From UBA10364 sp049611965 (GTDB lineage Bacteria; Bacteroidota; Bacteroidia; Flavobacteriales; Schleiferiaceae), in contig JBMZBC010000003.1 of NCBI GenBank assembly GCA_049611965.1, positions 1-64,000 on the forward strand: a stretch of 64,000 nt of DNA, given 5' to 3'. A model generated the notes under the pieces. The model made no database searches, was not told the DNA's origin, and saw only the letters and a list, made by a program, of their open reading frames with translations. Shown piece after piece: positions 41,057 to 49,706 of the stretch; position 1 is the first letter of the stretch; each line of letters starts with the position of its first letter. The position numbers and the translations under genes were made by a program.

Positions 41057-42361
41057 TTGGACTTACTACTCAAATACCTCAGCTTAGAAGACCCAAACGT
41101 TAGGTATGTGGTCATAGCCATTGTTTTGTTAGGCGGCATGAGTGGAACAGTGGGTAGCTTCAATTTTCTACGTAAGAAAACGCTAGTGGGAGAGACTGTT
41201 GCCCACAGCATGTTGCCAGGGGTATTAATTGCGTTTCTCTTAAGCGGCGTGAAGAATCCTGCAGTTATGATTTTAGGAGCTGCTGTTAGCGGATGGATGA
41301 GTATTTGGGTTGTTGACTACATCACACAACAAAGTAAGATCAAAGGCGATAGTGCCCTTGCTATAGTGTTGTCAAGTTTTTTTGGTTTAGGCATAGTTCT
41401 ACTCACTATGATTCAGTCAAGGTATGTTGGGAACCAGAGCGGATTAGATCATTACATATTTGGGAATGCTGCGGCAATGACACCAGCGGATAGTTTTGCT
41501 TTTGCAAGCGTTAGTCTTGTAGTTCTCGGGTTGATAATAGCGAATTATTGGAGTGTCAAAGCGATAATTTTTAATTCCGATTATGCCCAAAGCATTGGCA
41601 TTAGCAGAAAGAAAATAGATACCCTTATTAGCATCATTACCATATTAACTATTAGCGTTGGTATTAAGGCCGTTGGTATTGTTATGATGAGCGCGCTGTT
41701 GATCATACCGCCGACAGCAGCTCGTTTTTGGACGGACCGATTGGTACCTATGCTTATTATCAGCGGTGTTTTCGGTTCTTTAGGGGGGTGGATTGGCGCG
41801 TTTGTGAGCTATTCCCAAACAAACATGCCCACAGGTCCCTGGACTATAGTAAGCGTAAGTATTATAGCTTTCATATCGATGCTGTTTGCACCGCGCAAAG
41901 GCATTGTTTATCAACGGTGGAACAAACTGTTGCTCCGTCGAAGAATTAACGAAGAAAACCTTCTAAAGGCTGCAGTTCAAAATGAAGTGCGAGGCAAAGG
42001 CAAGCTGTTTACCCGTGAATCCATTAATCAACGACAGTTTTTCGAACCAAACCTTTGGAACAGAACAGTCGGCCGCCTAAGCAGCAAGGGACTTATTCGC
42101 CCCGTTCATGGTGGATATACCTTGAGTACAGCAGGTAGAAGCTATGGTGCAGATATTGACCGCCGTCATAAGATTTGGGAGGTATACCTTCAGCGCCGAA
42201 TGCAAATGAGTATTCACCTAGTTCATGATGAAGCGGAAACCATGGAGCACTTCTTAACCCCAGAGATTGAAGAAGAAATTCTTCGTGAGCTTGGATTGTG
42301 TTCGAGGTTCAATCCACTTTTAGAGATTCATGAAATTATTCCAGATCCAGATCTAGTGTAA
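41057..42361 (+). CDS. Metal ABC transporter permease fused to a DtxR/MntR-like domain
   Basis: A 434-residue protein. The first about 280 residues form an ABC-3 family permease with eight or more membrane helices. The C-terminal about 140 residues are soluble. They include a winged-helix-like part (RESINQRQFFEPNLWNRTVG, then LIRPVHGGYTLSTAGR) and a segment close to the DtxR metal-binding/dimerisation domain (RRHKIWEVYLQRR, then VHDEAETMEHFLTPEIEEEI). The His and Glu in those stretches match metal ligands of DtxR-type repressors. Translation begins with TTG directly after the stop of the binding-protein gene. Such fusions occur in Bacteroidota; here the tail may sense cytosolic metal and gate transport. 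No ATPase gene is in the locus. Confidence 0.85.
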   Translation: MDLLLKYLSLEDPNVRYVVIAIVLLGGMSGTVGSFNFLRKKTLVGETVAHSMLPGVLIAFLLSGVKNPAVMILGAAVSGWMSIWVVDYITQQSKIKGDSALAIVLSSFFGLGIVLLTMIQSRYVGNQSGLDHYIFGNAAAMTPADSFAFASVSLVVLGLIIANYWSVKAIIFNSDYAQSIGISRKKIDTLISIITILTISVGIKAVGIVMMSALLIIPPTAARFWTDRLVPMLIISGVFGSLGGWIGAFVSYSQTNMPTGPWTIVSVSIIAFISMLFAPRKGIVYQRWNKLLLRRRINEENLLKAAVQNEVRGKGKLFTRESINQRQFFEPNLWNRTVGRLSSKGLIRPVHGGYTLSTAGRSYGADIDRRHKIWEVYLQRRMQMSIHLVHDEAETMEHFLTPEIEEEILRELGLCSRFNPLLEIHEIIPDPDLV

Positions 42362-42363
42362 TT

Positions 42364-43212
42364 ATGGATGCGGTTTGGATTATCATAACAGGTTTTTTGG
42401 TAGCCTCCTCCACAGGAATGCTAGGGAACCTTTTGTTGTTACGTAAAATGAGTATGATGGGCGATGCGCTTTCTCATGCTGTACTGCCAGGAATAGTAAT
42501 TGCCTATTTAATTAGCGGGTCTCGTGCTTCGCTTCCTTTGTTGTTAGGCGCAATTATTATGGGGGTACTTACCACATTTTTGATCCAATTCTTTTCTTCC
42601 AAAGGTAAAATGCAGAGCGACGCTGCAATGGGTACGGTATTCACCTTCTTGTTCGCGGTGGGCGTTATTTTGGTTACTAAATACGCAGGACAGGCTGATA
42701 TCGACGCAGACTGCGTGCTCCACGGTGAGCTAGCTTTTGTACCCCTGCAACAAACCACGTTTTTAGGTCTTCGAGCTCCAAGTGCCGTATGGACACTAGC
42801 GGTACTTTTTGTTTTTACCCAAGCAGTTTTTTGGCTGGGCTATAAGGGCTGGGTCCTTACTAGCTTTAACCCTGAATACGCGAAAAGCGTCGGCATAAGA
42901 ACAACCCTTTGGCACTATGCGTTGATGGCGGCCACCTCGGTAGCAACAGTGGTGAGCTTTGAAAGTGTAGGTGCTATTTTGGTCATAGCATTTTTAGTGG
43001 TTCCTGCGGCAACAGCATACTTGCTTACAAAAGACCTAAGATTCATGGTGCTTTTTATTGTACTTCAAGGCTTATTAAGTGCTGTTGGTGGGTACTTTGT
43101 TTCTGATTTATTGGAGGCCTCGATCAGCGGTTCGATGGCGGTCGTAAGCTTCTTATTATTTGCCCTTGCTTTTATTCTACAAAAGAAAAGAGGGCTAAAG
43201 TCCCCACTTTAA
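42364..43212 (+). CDS. Second metal ABC transporter permease
   Basis: A 282-residue ABC-3 permease with about eight membrane helices. Motifs such as LLLRKMSMMGDALSHAVLPG and DADCVLHGELAF are typical of TroD/ZnuB-like proteins. It starts two bases after the fused permease and presumably forms a heterodimer with it. No ATP-binding protein follows before the intergenic region, so the ATPase must come from another locus or another transporter. Confidence 0.9.
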   Translation: MDAVWIIITGFLVASSTGMLGNLLLLRKMSMMGDALSHAVLPGIVIAYLISGSRASLPLLLGAIIMGVLTTFLIQFFSSKGKMQSDAAMGTVFTFLFAVGVILVTKYAGQADIDADCVLHGELAFVPLQQTTFLGLRAPSAVWTLAVLFVFTQAVFWLGYKGWVLTSFNPEYAKSVGIRTTLWHYALMAATSVATVVSFESVGAILVIAFLVVPAATAYLLTKDLRFMVLFIVLQGLLSAVGGYFVSDLLEASISGSMAVVSFLLFALAFILQKKRGLKSPL

Positions 43213-43314
43213 CCCTCACTCGCTTAACACAAAAACACGTACGATAACTATATCGTCATGTATGTTTATGCAAAGCACGTGCCAAAAAATAAACTGAAGG
43301 GTTAAATAATGTTA

Positions 43315-43338
43315 AGAAACCAACAACAAGAGGTTTCT
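43315..43338 (-). terminator. Weak hairpin after paaC
   Basis: AGAAACC (43315-43321) and GGTTTCT (43332-43338) pair with a 10-base loop just downstream of the paaC stop on the minus strand. The following run is only AT-rich, so terminator activity is uncertain. The rest of the 129-base gap (43213-43341) shows only a small ACGAT/ATCGT hairpin. Confidence 0.3.
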
Positions 43339-43341
43339 ATA

Positions 43342-44133
43342 CTACCAGGTTGCGTCCGGATAAGTGCGTGCCAAGCTTTGCATTTCACCTAGAATGTAGC
43401 CGAGCTGAGCGCTGTGAATACCGTAACGACCGCCGGTCTGCATCCAAAGTTCAGGTGAGGGCATAACAAGAGTTGCCATTTTTAAGACCTCTGCCACCTT
43501 CTTTACCCATTGTTCTTTGAACGCGACAAAGGAGGGTAGTTCCTCTTGAAGTACTCCGAAGATGGGGTGGTCTTCAAACAGCTCACCGCTCCACATCCAT
43601 AGATCGTCTACGCTTTTTTGAACTTTACTGTGGCTCTCCTTGGTTCCGTCTCCCAAACGCACCACCCACTCTGCGCTCCATTGTGCTTGGTATGAGATTT
43701 CTTTAATAGCTTTTTCTGCGATTCCCCTGAGGGCCTCGTTTTTACAGCTTCTTAGAGCATCGTAGAGGTAGAAGTTAAAGGTGTCAATGAAAAAGCTACG
43801 AACGACGGAATCACCCCAGTGGCCGTTAGGTTGTTCAACGAGTAATGCATTTTTGAACTGCAAGTGATCGCGGAAGTAAGCAAGGGTATCTTCTGTAGTG
43901 TTACCCCCTTCAAGTCGAGCCAATTCTTGGTAGAGCAACCGAGCTCGTCCAATGTGGTCTAATGCAGTATTAATAATGGCAATATCCTGCTCTAATACAG
44001 GGCCGTTCGAACACCACTTGCTGAGCTGCTGGCCGAGAACGAGTGAATCGTCCGCCAAAAAGTAGAAGTATTCTTTAAGCGCTTCGTCTTTTGTAAAGTC
44101 GCGCTTGACACCGTTTAACCAACCTCCTGCCAT
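43342..44133 (-). CDS. paaC: Phenylacetyl-CoA epoxidase subunit PaaC
   Basis: A 263-residue PaaC, the structural partner of PaaA in the ring-1,2-phenylacetyl-CoA epoxidase. The N-terminal YFYFLADDSLVLGQQLSKWC and DHIGRARLLYQELARLEG, and the C-terminal GRYGIHSAQLGYILGEMQ, are family segments. It lies 3 bases after paaB. No paaD or other paa gene follows on this strand. Confidence 0.93.
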   Translation of the reverse strand: MAGGWLNGVKRDFTKDEALKEYFYFLADDSLVLGQQLSKWCSNGPVLEQDIAIINTALDHIGRARLLYQELARLEGGNTTEDTLAYFRDHLQFKNALLVEQPNGHWGDSVVRSFFIDTFNFYLYDALRSCKNEALRGIAEKAIKEISYQAQWSAEWVVRLGDGTKESHSKVQKSVDDLWMWSGELFEDHPIFGVLQEELPSFVAFKEQWVKKVAEVLKMATLVMPSPELWMQTGGRYGIHSAQLGYILGEMQSLARTYPDATW

Positions 44134-44136
44134 GGC

Positions 44137-44424
44137 TTACATGTGTTCGACATCGTCAGGGATGTCATAGAAGGTAGGATGTCGGTATACCTTATCGTCT
44201 GAAGGGGTAAACAAAGGGTCCTTTTCGTCTGGCGAACTTGCGGTAATTTCCTCTGAAGGAACGACCCAGATACTAATACCTTCCGAGCGTCTTGTATAGA
44301 CGTCTCGTGCATTTTTTATAGCCATTTCGGCATCAGCAGCATGAAGACTTCCCACATGTTTGTGAGACAGTCCGTTTTTACTCCTGAGAAAAACTTCCCA
44401 AAGTTTCCAGTTAGATTCACTCAT
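44137..44424 (-). CDS. paaB: Phenylacetyl-CoA epoxidase subunit PaaB
   Basis: A 95-residue PaaB, a small subunit bridging PaaAC in the epoxidase. LWEVFLRSKNGLSHKHVGSL at the N-terminus and NARDVYTRRSEGISIWVVPS in the centre are typical. It lies 17 bases downstream of paaA and 3 upstream of paaC. Confidence 0.95.
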   Translation of the reverse strand: MSESNWKLWEVFLRSKNGLSHKHVGSLHAADAEMAIKNARDVYTRRSEGISIWVVPSEEITASSPDEKDPLFTPSDDKVYRHPTFYDIPDDVEHM

Positions 44425-44441
44425 AGCGGTGGCGGTTAGTA

Positions 44442-45398
44442 TTAGGCAGCTGAAGCATCGTTGGAATTACGATCTGCTTGCTTTTTAGCATAAGCGTTTG
44501 CGGCTTCACGAACCCAAGCACCTTCTTCATGTGCCTTTACGTGATGTGCAATACGCTCTTTATTACAAGGACCATTGCCCTTAATTACCTCGTAAAACTC
44601 TGCCCAATTAATTTCACCGAAATCATAGTGGCCACGTTCTTCGTTCCATTTTAGATCAGCATCAGGAATCGTAAGGCCTAAGTATTCTGCTTGTGGAACG
44701 GTTTTGTCAACAAACTCTTGGCGCAGTGTATCGTTGCTTTTTCGCTTGATTTTCCACCTCATGCTTTGTTCAGAGTTTGGACTGTTGTCGTCTGACGGAC
44801 CAAACATCATCAAAGAAGGCCACCACCAACGGTTCAAGCTTTCTTGTGCCATTGCTTTCTGCTCAGGCGTTCCTTTCGCTAGCTTCATCACAACCTCGTA
44901 GCCCTGTCTCTGGTGGAAGCTTTCCTCCTTACAGATCTTAACCATGGCTCGTGCATACGGGCCGTAAGAGGTTCTTGTAAGCATTACTTGGTTTTGGATG
45001 GCCGCACCATCAACCAGCCAGCCAATAGTGCCCATATCTGCCCATGATGGCGTGGGATAATTGAAAATAGAGCTGTATTTAGCCTTTCCGCTTTGGAGGT
45101 CGGCAATCATCTTCTCTCTAGGTTCACCCAAGGTTTCGGCTGCAGAGTACAAGTAAAGTCCGTGACCCGCTTCATCTTGAACTTTTGCAAGCAGAATGAG
45201 CTTTGCGCGAAGAGAAGGTGCGCGAGTAATCCAATTAGCCTCAGGCTGCATACCAATGATTTCACTGTGTGCGTGCTGAGAGATTTGGCGGATTAGGGTT
45301 TTGCGGTACTTTTCAGGCATCCAGTCCTTCGGCTCGACCCTGTTTTCATCGTCGACGTAAGCCTGGAATTTGTCCTCTAAAGAAACGTTGGTTCCCAT
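44442..45398 (-). CDS. paaA: Phenylacetyl-CoA epoxidase catalytic subunit PaaA
   Basis: A 318-residue di-iron subunit that epoxidises the aromatic ring of phenylacetyl-CoA. Iron-ligand segments of the ferritin-like fold are visible: QISQHAHSEIIGMQPEANWI, then KVQDEAGHGLYLYSAAETLG, and ICKEESFHQRQGYEV. The length is normal. It is first in paaABC and divergent from the paaE reductase, with about 100 bases between the starts. Confidence 0.96.
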   Translation of the reverse strand: MGTNVSLEDKFQAYVDDENRVEPKDWMPEKYRKTLIRQISQHAHSEIIGMQPEANWITRAPSLRAKLILLAKVQDEAGHGLYLYSAAETLGEPREKMIADLQSGKAKYSSIFNYPTPSWADMGTIGWLVDGAAIQNQVMLTRTSYGPYARAMVKICKEESFHQRQGYEVVMKLAKGTPEQKAMAQESLNRWWWPSLMMFGPSDDNSPNSEQSMRWKIKRKSNDTLRQEFVDKTVPQAEYLGLTIPDADLKWNEERGHYDFGEINWAEFYEVIKGNGPCNKERIAHHVKAHEEGAWVREAANAYAKKQADRNSNDASAA

Positions 45399-45420
45399 AT
45401 TCTGTGTATTTGGTTGTGTA

Positions 45421-45428
45421 CAAAGTTA
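45421..45428 (-). promoter_or_regulatory. Putative -7 element for paaABC
   Basis: On the minus strand TAACTTTG matches TAnnTTTG, 22 bases upstream of the paaA start in the paaA/paaE intergenic region. No -33 match at the expected spacing is seen. Confidence 0.4.
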
Positions 45429-45497
45429 AAACACAACACGCTATCTTCTGTTATGGTTTAAAATTCGGGTTTACCTTTACCCTCCAAATTACGAAGC

Positions 45498-46625
45498 ATG
45501 CTGAAGTTTTTTAAGAAAAAGAAAGAGGAAAAGCCATCGTTGATGGCAGAAACCACCAAGCCTACAGACACTTCTTTCTACCCGTTAACCATCTCTGAGG
45601 TACGCAGAGAAACCGAAGACGCGGTGAGCATAGCCTTTGATGTTCCTGTGGAGCATCAGGATAAGTTTACCTTCTTGCCGGGCCAGTACCTGACATTAAA
45701 AACAACGATTGCTAACGAAGAGGTGCGTAGATCCTATTCAATCTGTGCCGCACCGAGTGACGGAGAGCTTCGTGTAGCAGTAAAAGAAATAGAAGGAGGA
45801 AAGTTTTCTACCCACGCAAACAGACATCTAAAGGCAGGAATGACCATGGAGTCCATGCCGCCTATGGGAAATTTTAAGTGGCAGCCTACCGGAGAACCAT
45901 CACACGTTGTTGGTTGGGCCGCAGGATCCGGAATTACACCGATCATGTCTATTGCTAAAACTGTTTTAGAAAGCGATTCAAACAACACGTTTACGCTGTT
46001 TTATGGAAACAAAAACAGCAACAGTATCATTTTTAAAGACGCGTTCGAAGACTTAAAGAACACCTACGTAGATCGCCTTGAGGTTCATCACATTCTTAGC
46101 CGTGAGGACCAAGGTAGCGATGTTACTAAGGGCCGTATCGATGGGGAAAAAGTCAAAGCCTTCAACGAGAAATTCTTTGAAGTAGGCGCAACAACAGCGC
46201 ATTTCTTGTGTGGTCCTTTAGGCATGATAGAAAGCGTAACGGATACCCTAGAGTCTTTGGGCACGCCTAAGGAGAAAATTCATTTTGAGTTATTTAATAC
46301 GACAGCGGCTGGAGCTGCTAAGAAAGAGGTTTCTTCTTCCGCTTCTGGCGCCTCTGCCGTTACAATAATACTTGACGGAGAGGAGACGCATTTTGAGGCT
46401 ACGGGCAAAGAATTCATTCTAGACGCTGCGCTAGATGCAGGGGCAGACGTTCCTTATGCTTGTAAAGGCGCGGTTTGTTGTACGTGTCGCGCTAAAGTCC
46501 TTGAAGGGTCTGCGGAGATGGTTATGAACTATGCGCTGGTAGACGACGAGGTGAAGGACGGGTATATTTTGACCTGTCAGGCACACGCGACTAGCGATAA
46601 GGTGGTGGTAAGTTTCGATGAGTAA
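45498..46625 (+). CDS. paaE: Phenylacetyl-CoA epoxidase reductase subunit PaaE
   Basis: A 375-residue flavoprotein reductase that passes electrons from NADPH to the epoxidase. The order is a FAD-binding beta barrel (RRSYSICAAP), the NAD-binding domain (WAAGSGITPIMSIAKTVL), and a C-terminal 2Fe-2S ferredoxin with CKGAVCCTCRAKV and a later Cys in LTCQAHA. The basic N-terminus (MLKFFKKKKEEK) is unusual; an ATG 15 residues later (MAETTKPTDTSF) is a possible start. It is divergent from paaABC, and its stop overlaps a small basic gene. Confidence 0.93.
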   Translation: MLKFFKKKKEEKPSLMAETTKPTDTSFYPLTISEVRRETEDAVSIAFDVPVEHQDKFTFLPGQYLTLKTTIANEEVRRSYSICAAPSDGELRVAVKEIEGGKFSTHANRHLKAGMTMESMPPMGNFKWQPTGEPSHVVGWAAGSGITPIMSIAKTVLESDSNNTFTLFYGNKNSNSIIFKDAFEDLKNTYVDRLEVHHILSREDQGSDVTKGRIDGEKVKAFNEKFFEVGATTAHFLCGPLGMIESVTDTLESLGTPKEKIHFELFNTTAAGAAKKEVSSSASGASAVTIILDGEETHFEATGKEFILDAALDAGADVPYACKGAVCCTCRAKVLEGSAEMVMNYALVDDEVKDGYILTCQAHATSDKVVVSFDE

Positions 46626-46782
46626 AAGCAGCCCAAGAAAGAACGGCGTGAGTGATGAGCCCGGGCCGTCGTTTCATGAAAAGAAGCCTAAGAATGCCAA
46701 AGATTATAACATTGGCAAAGGCGCTAAAAAGCGCATGAATAAGGCGAAAAAGCACGGCACTGGTGGCCGTAAAAAGGGATAA
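46618..46782 (+). CDS. Small basic protein overlapping the paaE stop (54 aa)
   Basis: A 54-residue frame beginning at the ATG at 46618, eight bases before the end of paaE (ATGAGTAA), and ending just before a terminator. It is very rich in Lys and Arg (MSKSSPRKNGVSDE at the start, GKGAKKRMNKAKKHGTGGRK at the end) and has no hydrophobic segment. A nucleic-acid-binding or ribosome-associated role is possible, but I do not recognise the family. Evidence is the tight overlap, the terminator right after the stop and the biased composition. Confidence 0.5.
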   Translation: MSKSSPRKNGVSDEPGPSFHEKKPKNAKDYNIGKGAKKRMNKAKKHGTGGRKKG

Positions 46783-46812
46783 AAAAAACCCGGCTCACAA
46801 GCCGGGTTTTTT
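46783..46812. terminator. Bidirectional intrinsic terminator
   Basis: AAACCCGGCT (46786-46795) and AGCCGGGTTT (46800-46809) form a 10-bp stem with a 4-base loop, with A/T runs on both sides. It separates the paaE/small gene series from the convergent M1 peptidase gene. Confidence 0.9.
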
Positions 46813-46814
46813 GT

Positions 46815-48626
46815 TTACTTCTTCCAGGAGTTATTGGTAATGTCAATATCTAATAGACGTTGACTTGGGTCAATCTTGACCTCTAAGACTTCCATGCCGT
46901 TGGACGGAATTTTGAACTCATAGCTCGGGTGTGTCCACGCCCAAGGAGAAAGTACATCGTACTTAGGGTCATTTTTTGCACCGTACATGCTCACTAGAGG
47001 AATGTTGTAATATTCTACAAGGCCTCCAGCATAAACGACTTGGATATCGAGCGGCATAGGGAATTTACCCTTTCGTTTGAACAGCACGTTAGTGCCGTTC
47101 ATTACAGGGTTTACTTCAGAGACGCTGTAGTCGATAGACTTCACTTGGTCCTTGTAGTAACTGAGGTACCAGTCTAGCTCTAGGTCGCTTTCCCGTTCCA
47201 TGATACGGAGGAAGTCGTTGGGCGTTGGGTGCTTGAATTGCCAAGCGTTCCAGTAGCGCTTCATGCCACGTGCAAAAGCTTCTTCACCGATGATGTATTC
47301 CAGCTGATTCAAAAACAAAGCACCGGCGCTGTAGCTGTTTATGCCATAGACCATGTTGTAGTTGAAGTGGTCCGCGGGCGTACTTAGCGGTTCTCTCAAA
47401 CCAGAAGTGTCGAGATAAACATAGCTTCGATAGGCACGAAGGTGTGGGTTCTCCGCATTGTGCTCAAACAAGACGTTCATGCACTCTTCTTCTGCATAGG
47501 ATGTAAATCCTTCGTCCATCCAAGGGTGGGCGGCTTCGTTTGTGGCGAGGACCCCGTAGTACCAGTTGTGGGTTGCTTCGTGTACAAAGAGCCCCGTGAA
47601 CCCTTCAAATTTATCACCGCCACCCAAAATCATGGTACACATCGGGTATTCCATACCGCCGTCACCGCCTTGAATGATAGAGAATTGGGGATACGGGTAG
47701 GTGCCAAAATTAGCAGCCATAAAGTCAAAGTAGCGCTGCAAGTAGTCCGTTTTTAGTAGTTCCCAATTGGCTTCATTAGCCGTTTCAGGATCGTACAACA
47801 GGTGGACTACCGGGCCGTTCTGTAAGTCTATTTGTTGGTGAACATAATCTGGGTCTGCAGCAAAAGCAAAGTCGTGTACACGCTCAGCCTTGAAGTGCCA
47901 ACGACGCTTTTTGTTTTTACGAACGCGCACTTTTTCAACTCCGCCATAGCCGAAGCCTACTTCATCAGGGTTTTGCAAAACGCCTGTCCCTCCGATGAGG
48001 TAATCGCGGTGTGCATCTATGGTTACGTCGAAATTCCCCCAAACACCATAAAACTCGCGACCCACATATTGATCGGGGTGCCAACCGTCCTCGTCATACT
48101 CGGCAAGCTTAGGGTACCATTGAGTCATTGTAAAGTCGATTCCTTCCTTGTTGTCACGGCCGGAACGACGAATTTGTTTTGGTACTTGAGCTTTCCAGGC
48201 CAATTCAAACGTAGTTGTGCCTCCAGGAAGCACAGGTTCAGCAAGTTCCGTTTTTAGTACTGTTCCACTCACCGACCAAGACATCTCTATACCGTTTTGG
48301 GTCAACATTTGAATGTCTTGATACCCAATTTCATCTTCACCCAACCCGTAGATGCGGTCTTGAACGCGGCGGTCAGGGTCTTTGATAGTACGGCTACGTA
48401 CATCCATCATGCTCTCTGGTTGGAAGGCGTTGAAGTATAGGTGGAAATAAGCCTTGCGCAAGGTGTCCGGGCTATTGTTCGTATACGTAATGGTACTCGT
48501 TCCATCGTACTGGTGAGATTCTACGTCCAAGTCAACGTGCATCTCGTAATTGATGGCTTGTTGCCAATATTGGGCCTGCGCGCCTACTGCGCCAAAAATG
48601 AAAAGAAGTGAAAGGAGCTTTCTCAT
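46815..48626 (-). CDS. M1 family metallopeptidase, secreted
   Basis: A 603-residue zinc aminopeptidase with a signal peptide (FIFGAVGAQAQ). An N-terminal beta domain is followed by the catalytic domain with HEATHNWYYG (about 349-358, HExxH) and the third ligand Glu in MDEGFTSYAEEE about 19 residues on. The exopeptidase motif appears as GGDGGMEYPMCT, in place of the usual GAMEN. The short C-terminal part lacks the HEAT/ARM domain of larger M1 enzymes and has no T9SS tail. Likely periplasmic peptide trimming. Confidence 0.88.
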   Translation of the reverse strand: MRKLLSLLFIFGAVGAQAQYWQQAINYEMHVDLDVESHQYDGTSTITYTNNSPDTLRKAYFHLYFNAFQPESMMDVRSRTIKDPDRRVQDRIYGLGEDEIGYQDIQMLTQNGIEMSWSVSGTVLKTELAEPVLPGGTTTFELAWKAQVPKQIRRSGRDNKEGIDFTMTQWYPKLAEYDEDGWHPDQYVGREFYGVWGNFDVTIDAHRDYLIGGTGVLQNPDEVGFGYGGVEKVRVRKNKKRRWHFKAERVHDFAFAADPDYVHQQIDLQNGPVVHLLYDPETANEANWELLKTDYLQRYFDFMAANFGTYPYPQFSIIQGGDGGMEYPMCTMILGGGDKFEGFTGLFVHEATHNWYYGVLATNEAAHPWMDEGFTSYAEEECMNVLFEHNAENPHLRAYRSYVYLDTSGLREPLSTPADHFNYNMVYGINSYSAGALFLNQLEYIIGEEAFARGMKRYWNAWQFKHPTPNDFLRIMERESDLELDWYLSYYKDQVKSIDYSVSEVNPVMNGTNVLFKRKGKFPMPLDIQVVYAGGLVEYYNIPLVSMYGAKNDPKYDVLSPWAWTHPSYEFKIPSNGMEVLEVKIDPSQRLLDIDITNNSWKK

Positions 48627-48636
48627 TTGATGTGGA

Positions 48637-49494
48637 TTACATGAAGTGGTCTAATCGGCCATTGTCTAAAAGGCGCGGCCCTTTTTCGGTCATTTGAAGG
48701 GTACACACCTCGTTGTAGGCGTCGTGTTCTAAGAACAAATGGTAGCCCTTTTCGGCGGCCTCGGTAAATATTCTTCTGCGTTCGTCCAGAGTAATCAATG
48801 GACGGGTATCGTATCCCATAACATAGGGAAGTGGGATGTGTCCGGTCGACGGCAATAGGTCAGCCATAAACACGATGGTCTTGCCTTTGTATTCTAGGAT
48901 AGGACACATTTGAGCATCTGTATGCCCGTTGACCACGAAGGCATCAAAGCCTAAGCCGGTATCTATTCTATGGGCATTTTCTGCCGCCTCAATGAATTTA
49001 AGTTGGCCACTTTCCTCGAGCGGTAGGATATTTTCTTTTAAAAAGCTGGCCTTTTCGCGTGCATTTGGTTCGGTTGCCCATTTCCAGTGGCGCTTGTTTG
49101 TCCAATACGTGGCGTTTTGAAACGCGGGCTCATACCCAGTACGGTCCTTGTTCCATTGCACGGCACCACCAACGTGATCAAAATGGAGGTGGGTGAGGAA
49201 AACATCAGTAATATCATTGCGACTGAAACCCTTACTGGCCAAGGAGGCGTCGAGGCTGTGGTCCCCATGCAGGTAATAGTGGCTGAAGAACTTTTCGCTC
49301 TGTTTGTCGCCGATACCGGTATCAATCAAAATGAGTCGATTGCCGTCTTCGATAAGGAGCGAGCGCATGGCCCAGGTACAAAGGTTTTTCTCATCGGCAG
49401 GGTTGGTTCTTTCCCACAAACCTTTGGGCACAACGCCAAACATTGCCCCTCCGTCAAGCTTGAAATTTCCAGTGTGAATTGGGTAGATGGTCAT
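48637..49494 (-). CDS. Metallo-beta-lactamase fold hydrolase
   Basis: A 285-residue MBL-fold protein with LTHLHFDHVGG (HxHxDH), a later His near NGHTDAQMCP, and a C-terminal FLEHDA segment, which together make up the di-metal site. The N-terminus IHTGNFKLDGGAMFGVVPK resembles the lactonase/AHL-lactonase-like branch. The start at 49494 (MTIYPIHTGNF) is chosen; an open frame reaches 49671 but its upstream codons look intergenic. It ends about 11 bases from the M1 peptidase start, on the same strand. Confidence 0.85.
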   Translation of the reverse strand: MTIYPIHTGNFKLDGGAMFGVVPKGLWERTNPADEKNLCTWAMRSLLIEDGNRLILIDTGIGDKQSEKFFSHYYLHGDHSLDASLASKGFSRNDITDVFLTHLHFDHVGGAVQWNKDRTGYEPAFQNATYWTNKRHWKWATEPNAREKASFLKENILPLEESGQLKFIEAAENAHRIDTGLGFDAFVVNGHTDAQMCPILEYKGKTIVFMADLLPSTGHIPLPYVMGYDTRPLITLDERRRIFTEAAEKGYHLFLEHDAYNEVCTLQMTEKGPRLLDNGRLDHFM

Positions 49495-49706
49495 CTTGGA
49501 TAGGATTTTTCCCGAAGGTACAAAAGGGGTGGTGGAATTGGCCACCCTATTTACCCTAAACATTATAACTGATTGTGCGTTAATAAATTGTCTTAAAACC
49601 GCCGTGCCATAAGACAAACAACAATGGCCTAATGGGTGACTTTTCACACGCTTTGCGTGATTGGAAACCACGATGTTAGCGCTACTAACAAAACCGTATT
49701 CTCATT
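49495..49706. other. Divergent intergenic region without a clear signal
   Basis: These 212 bases separate the MBL-fold gene (minus) from the GapN-like gene (plus). No TAnnTTTG element, terminator or small frame stands out on either strand; promoters for both genes are expected here. A short repeated AATGGCCTAATGGG-like segment lies at about 49624. Confidence 0.3.

Noticed and set aside
46618..46782. Small basic gene as ribosomal protein THX or as paaD
   Set aside because: It is too long and differs in sequence from THX, and lacks the cysteines and the fold expected of PaaD.
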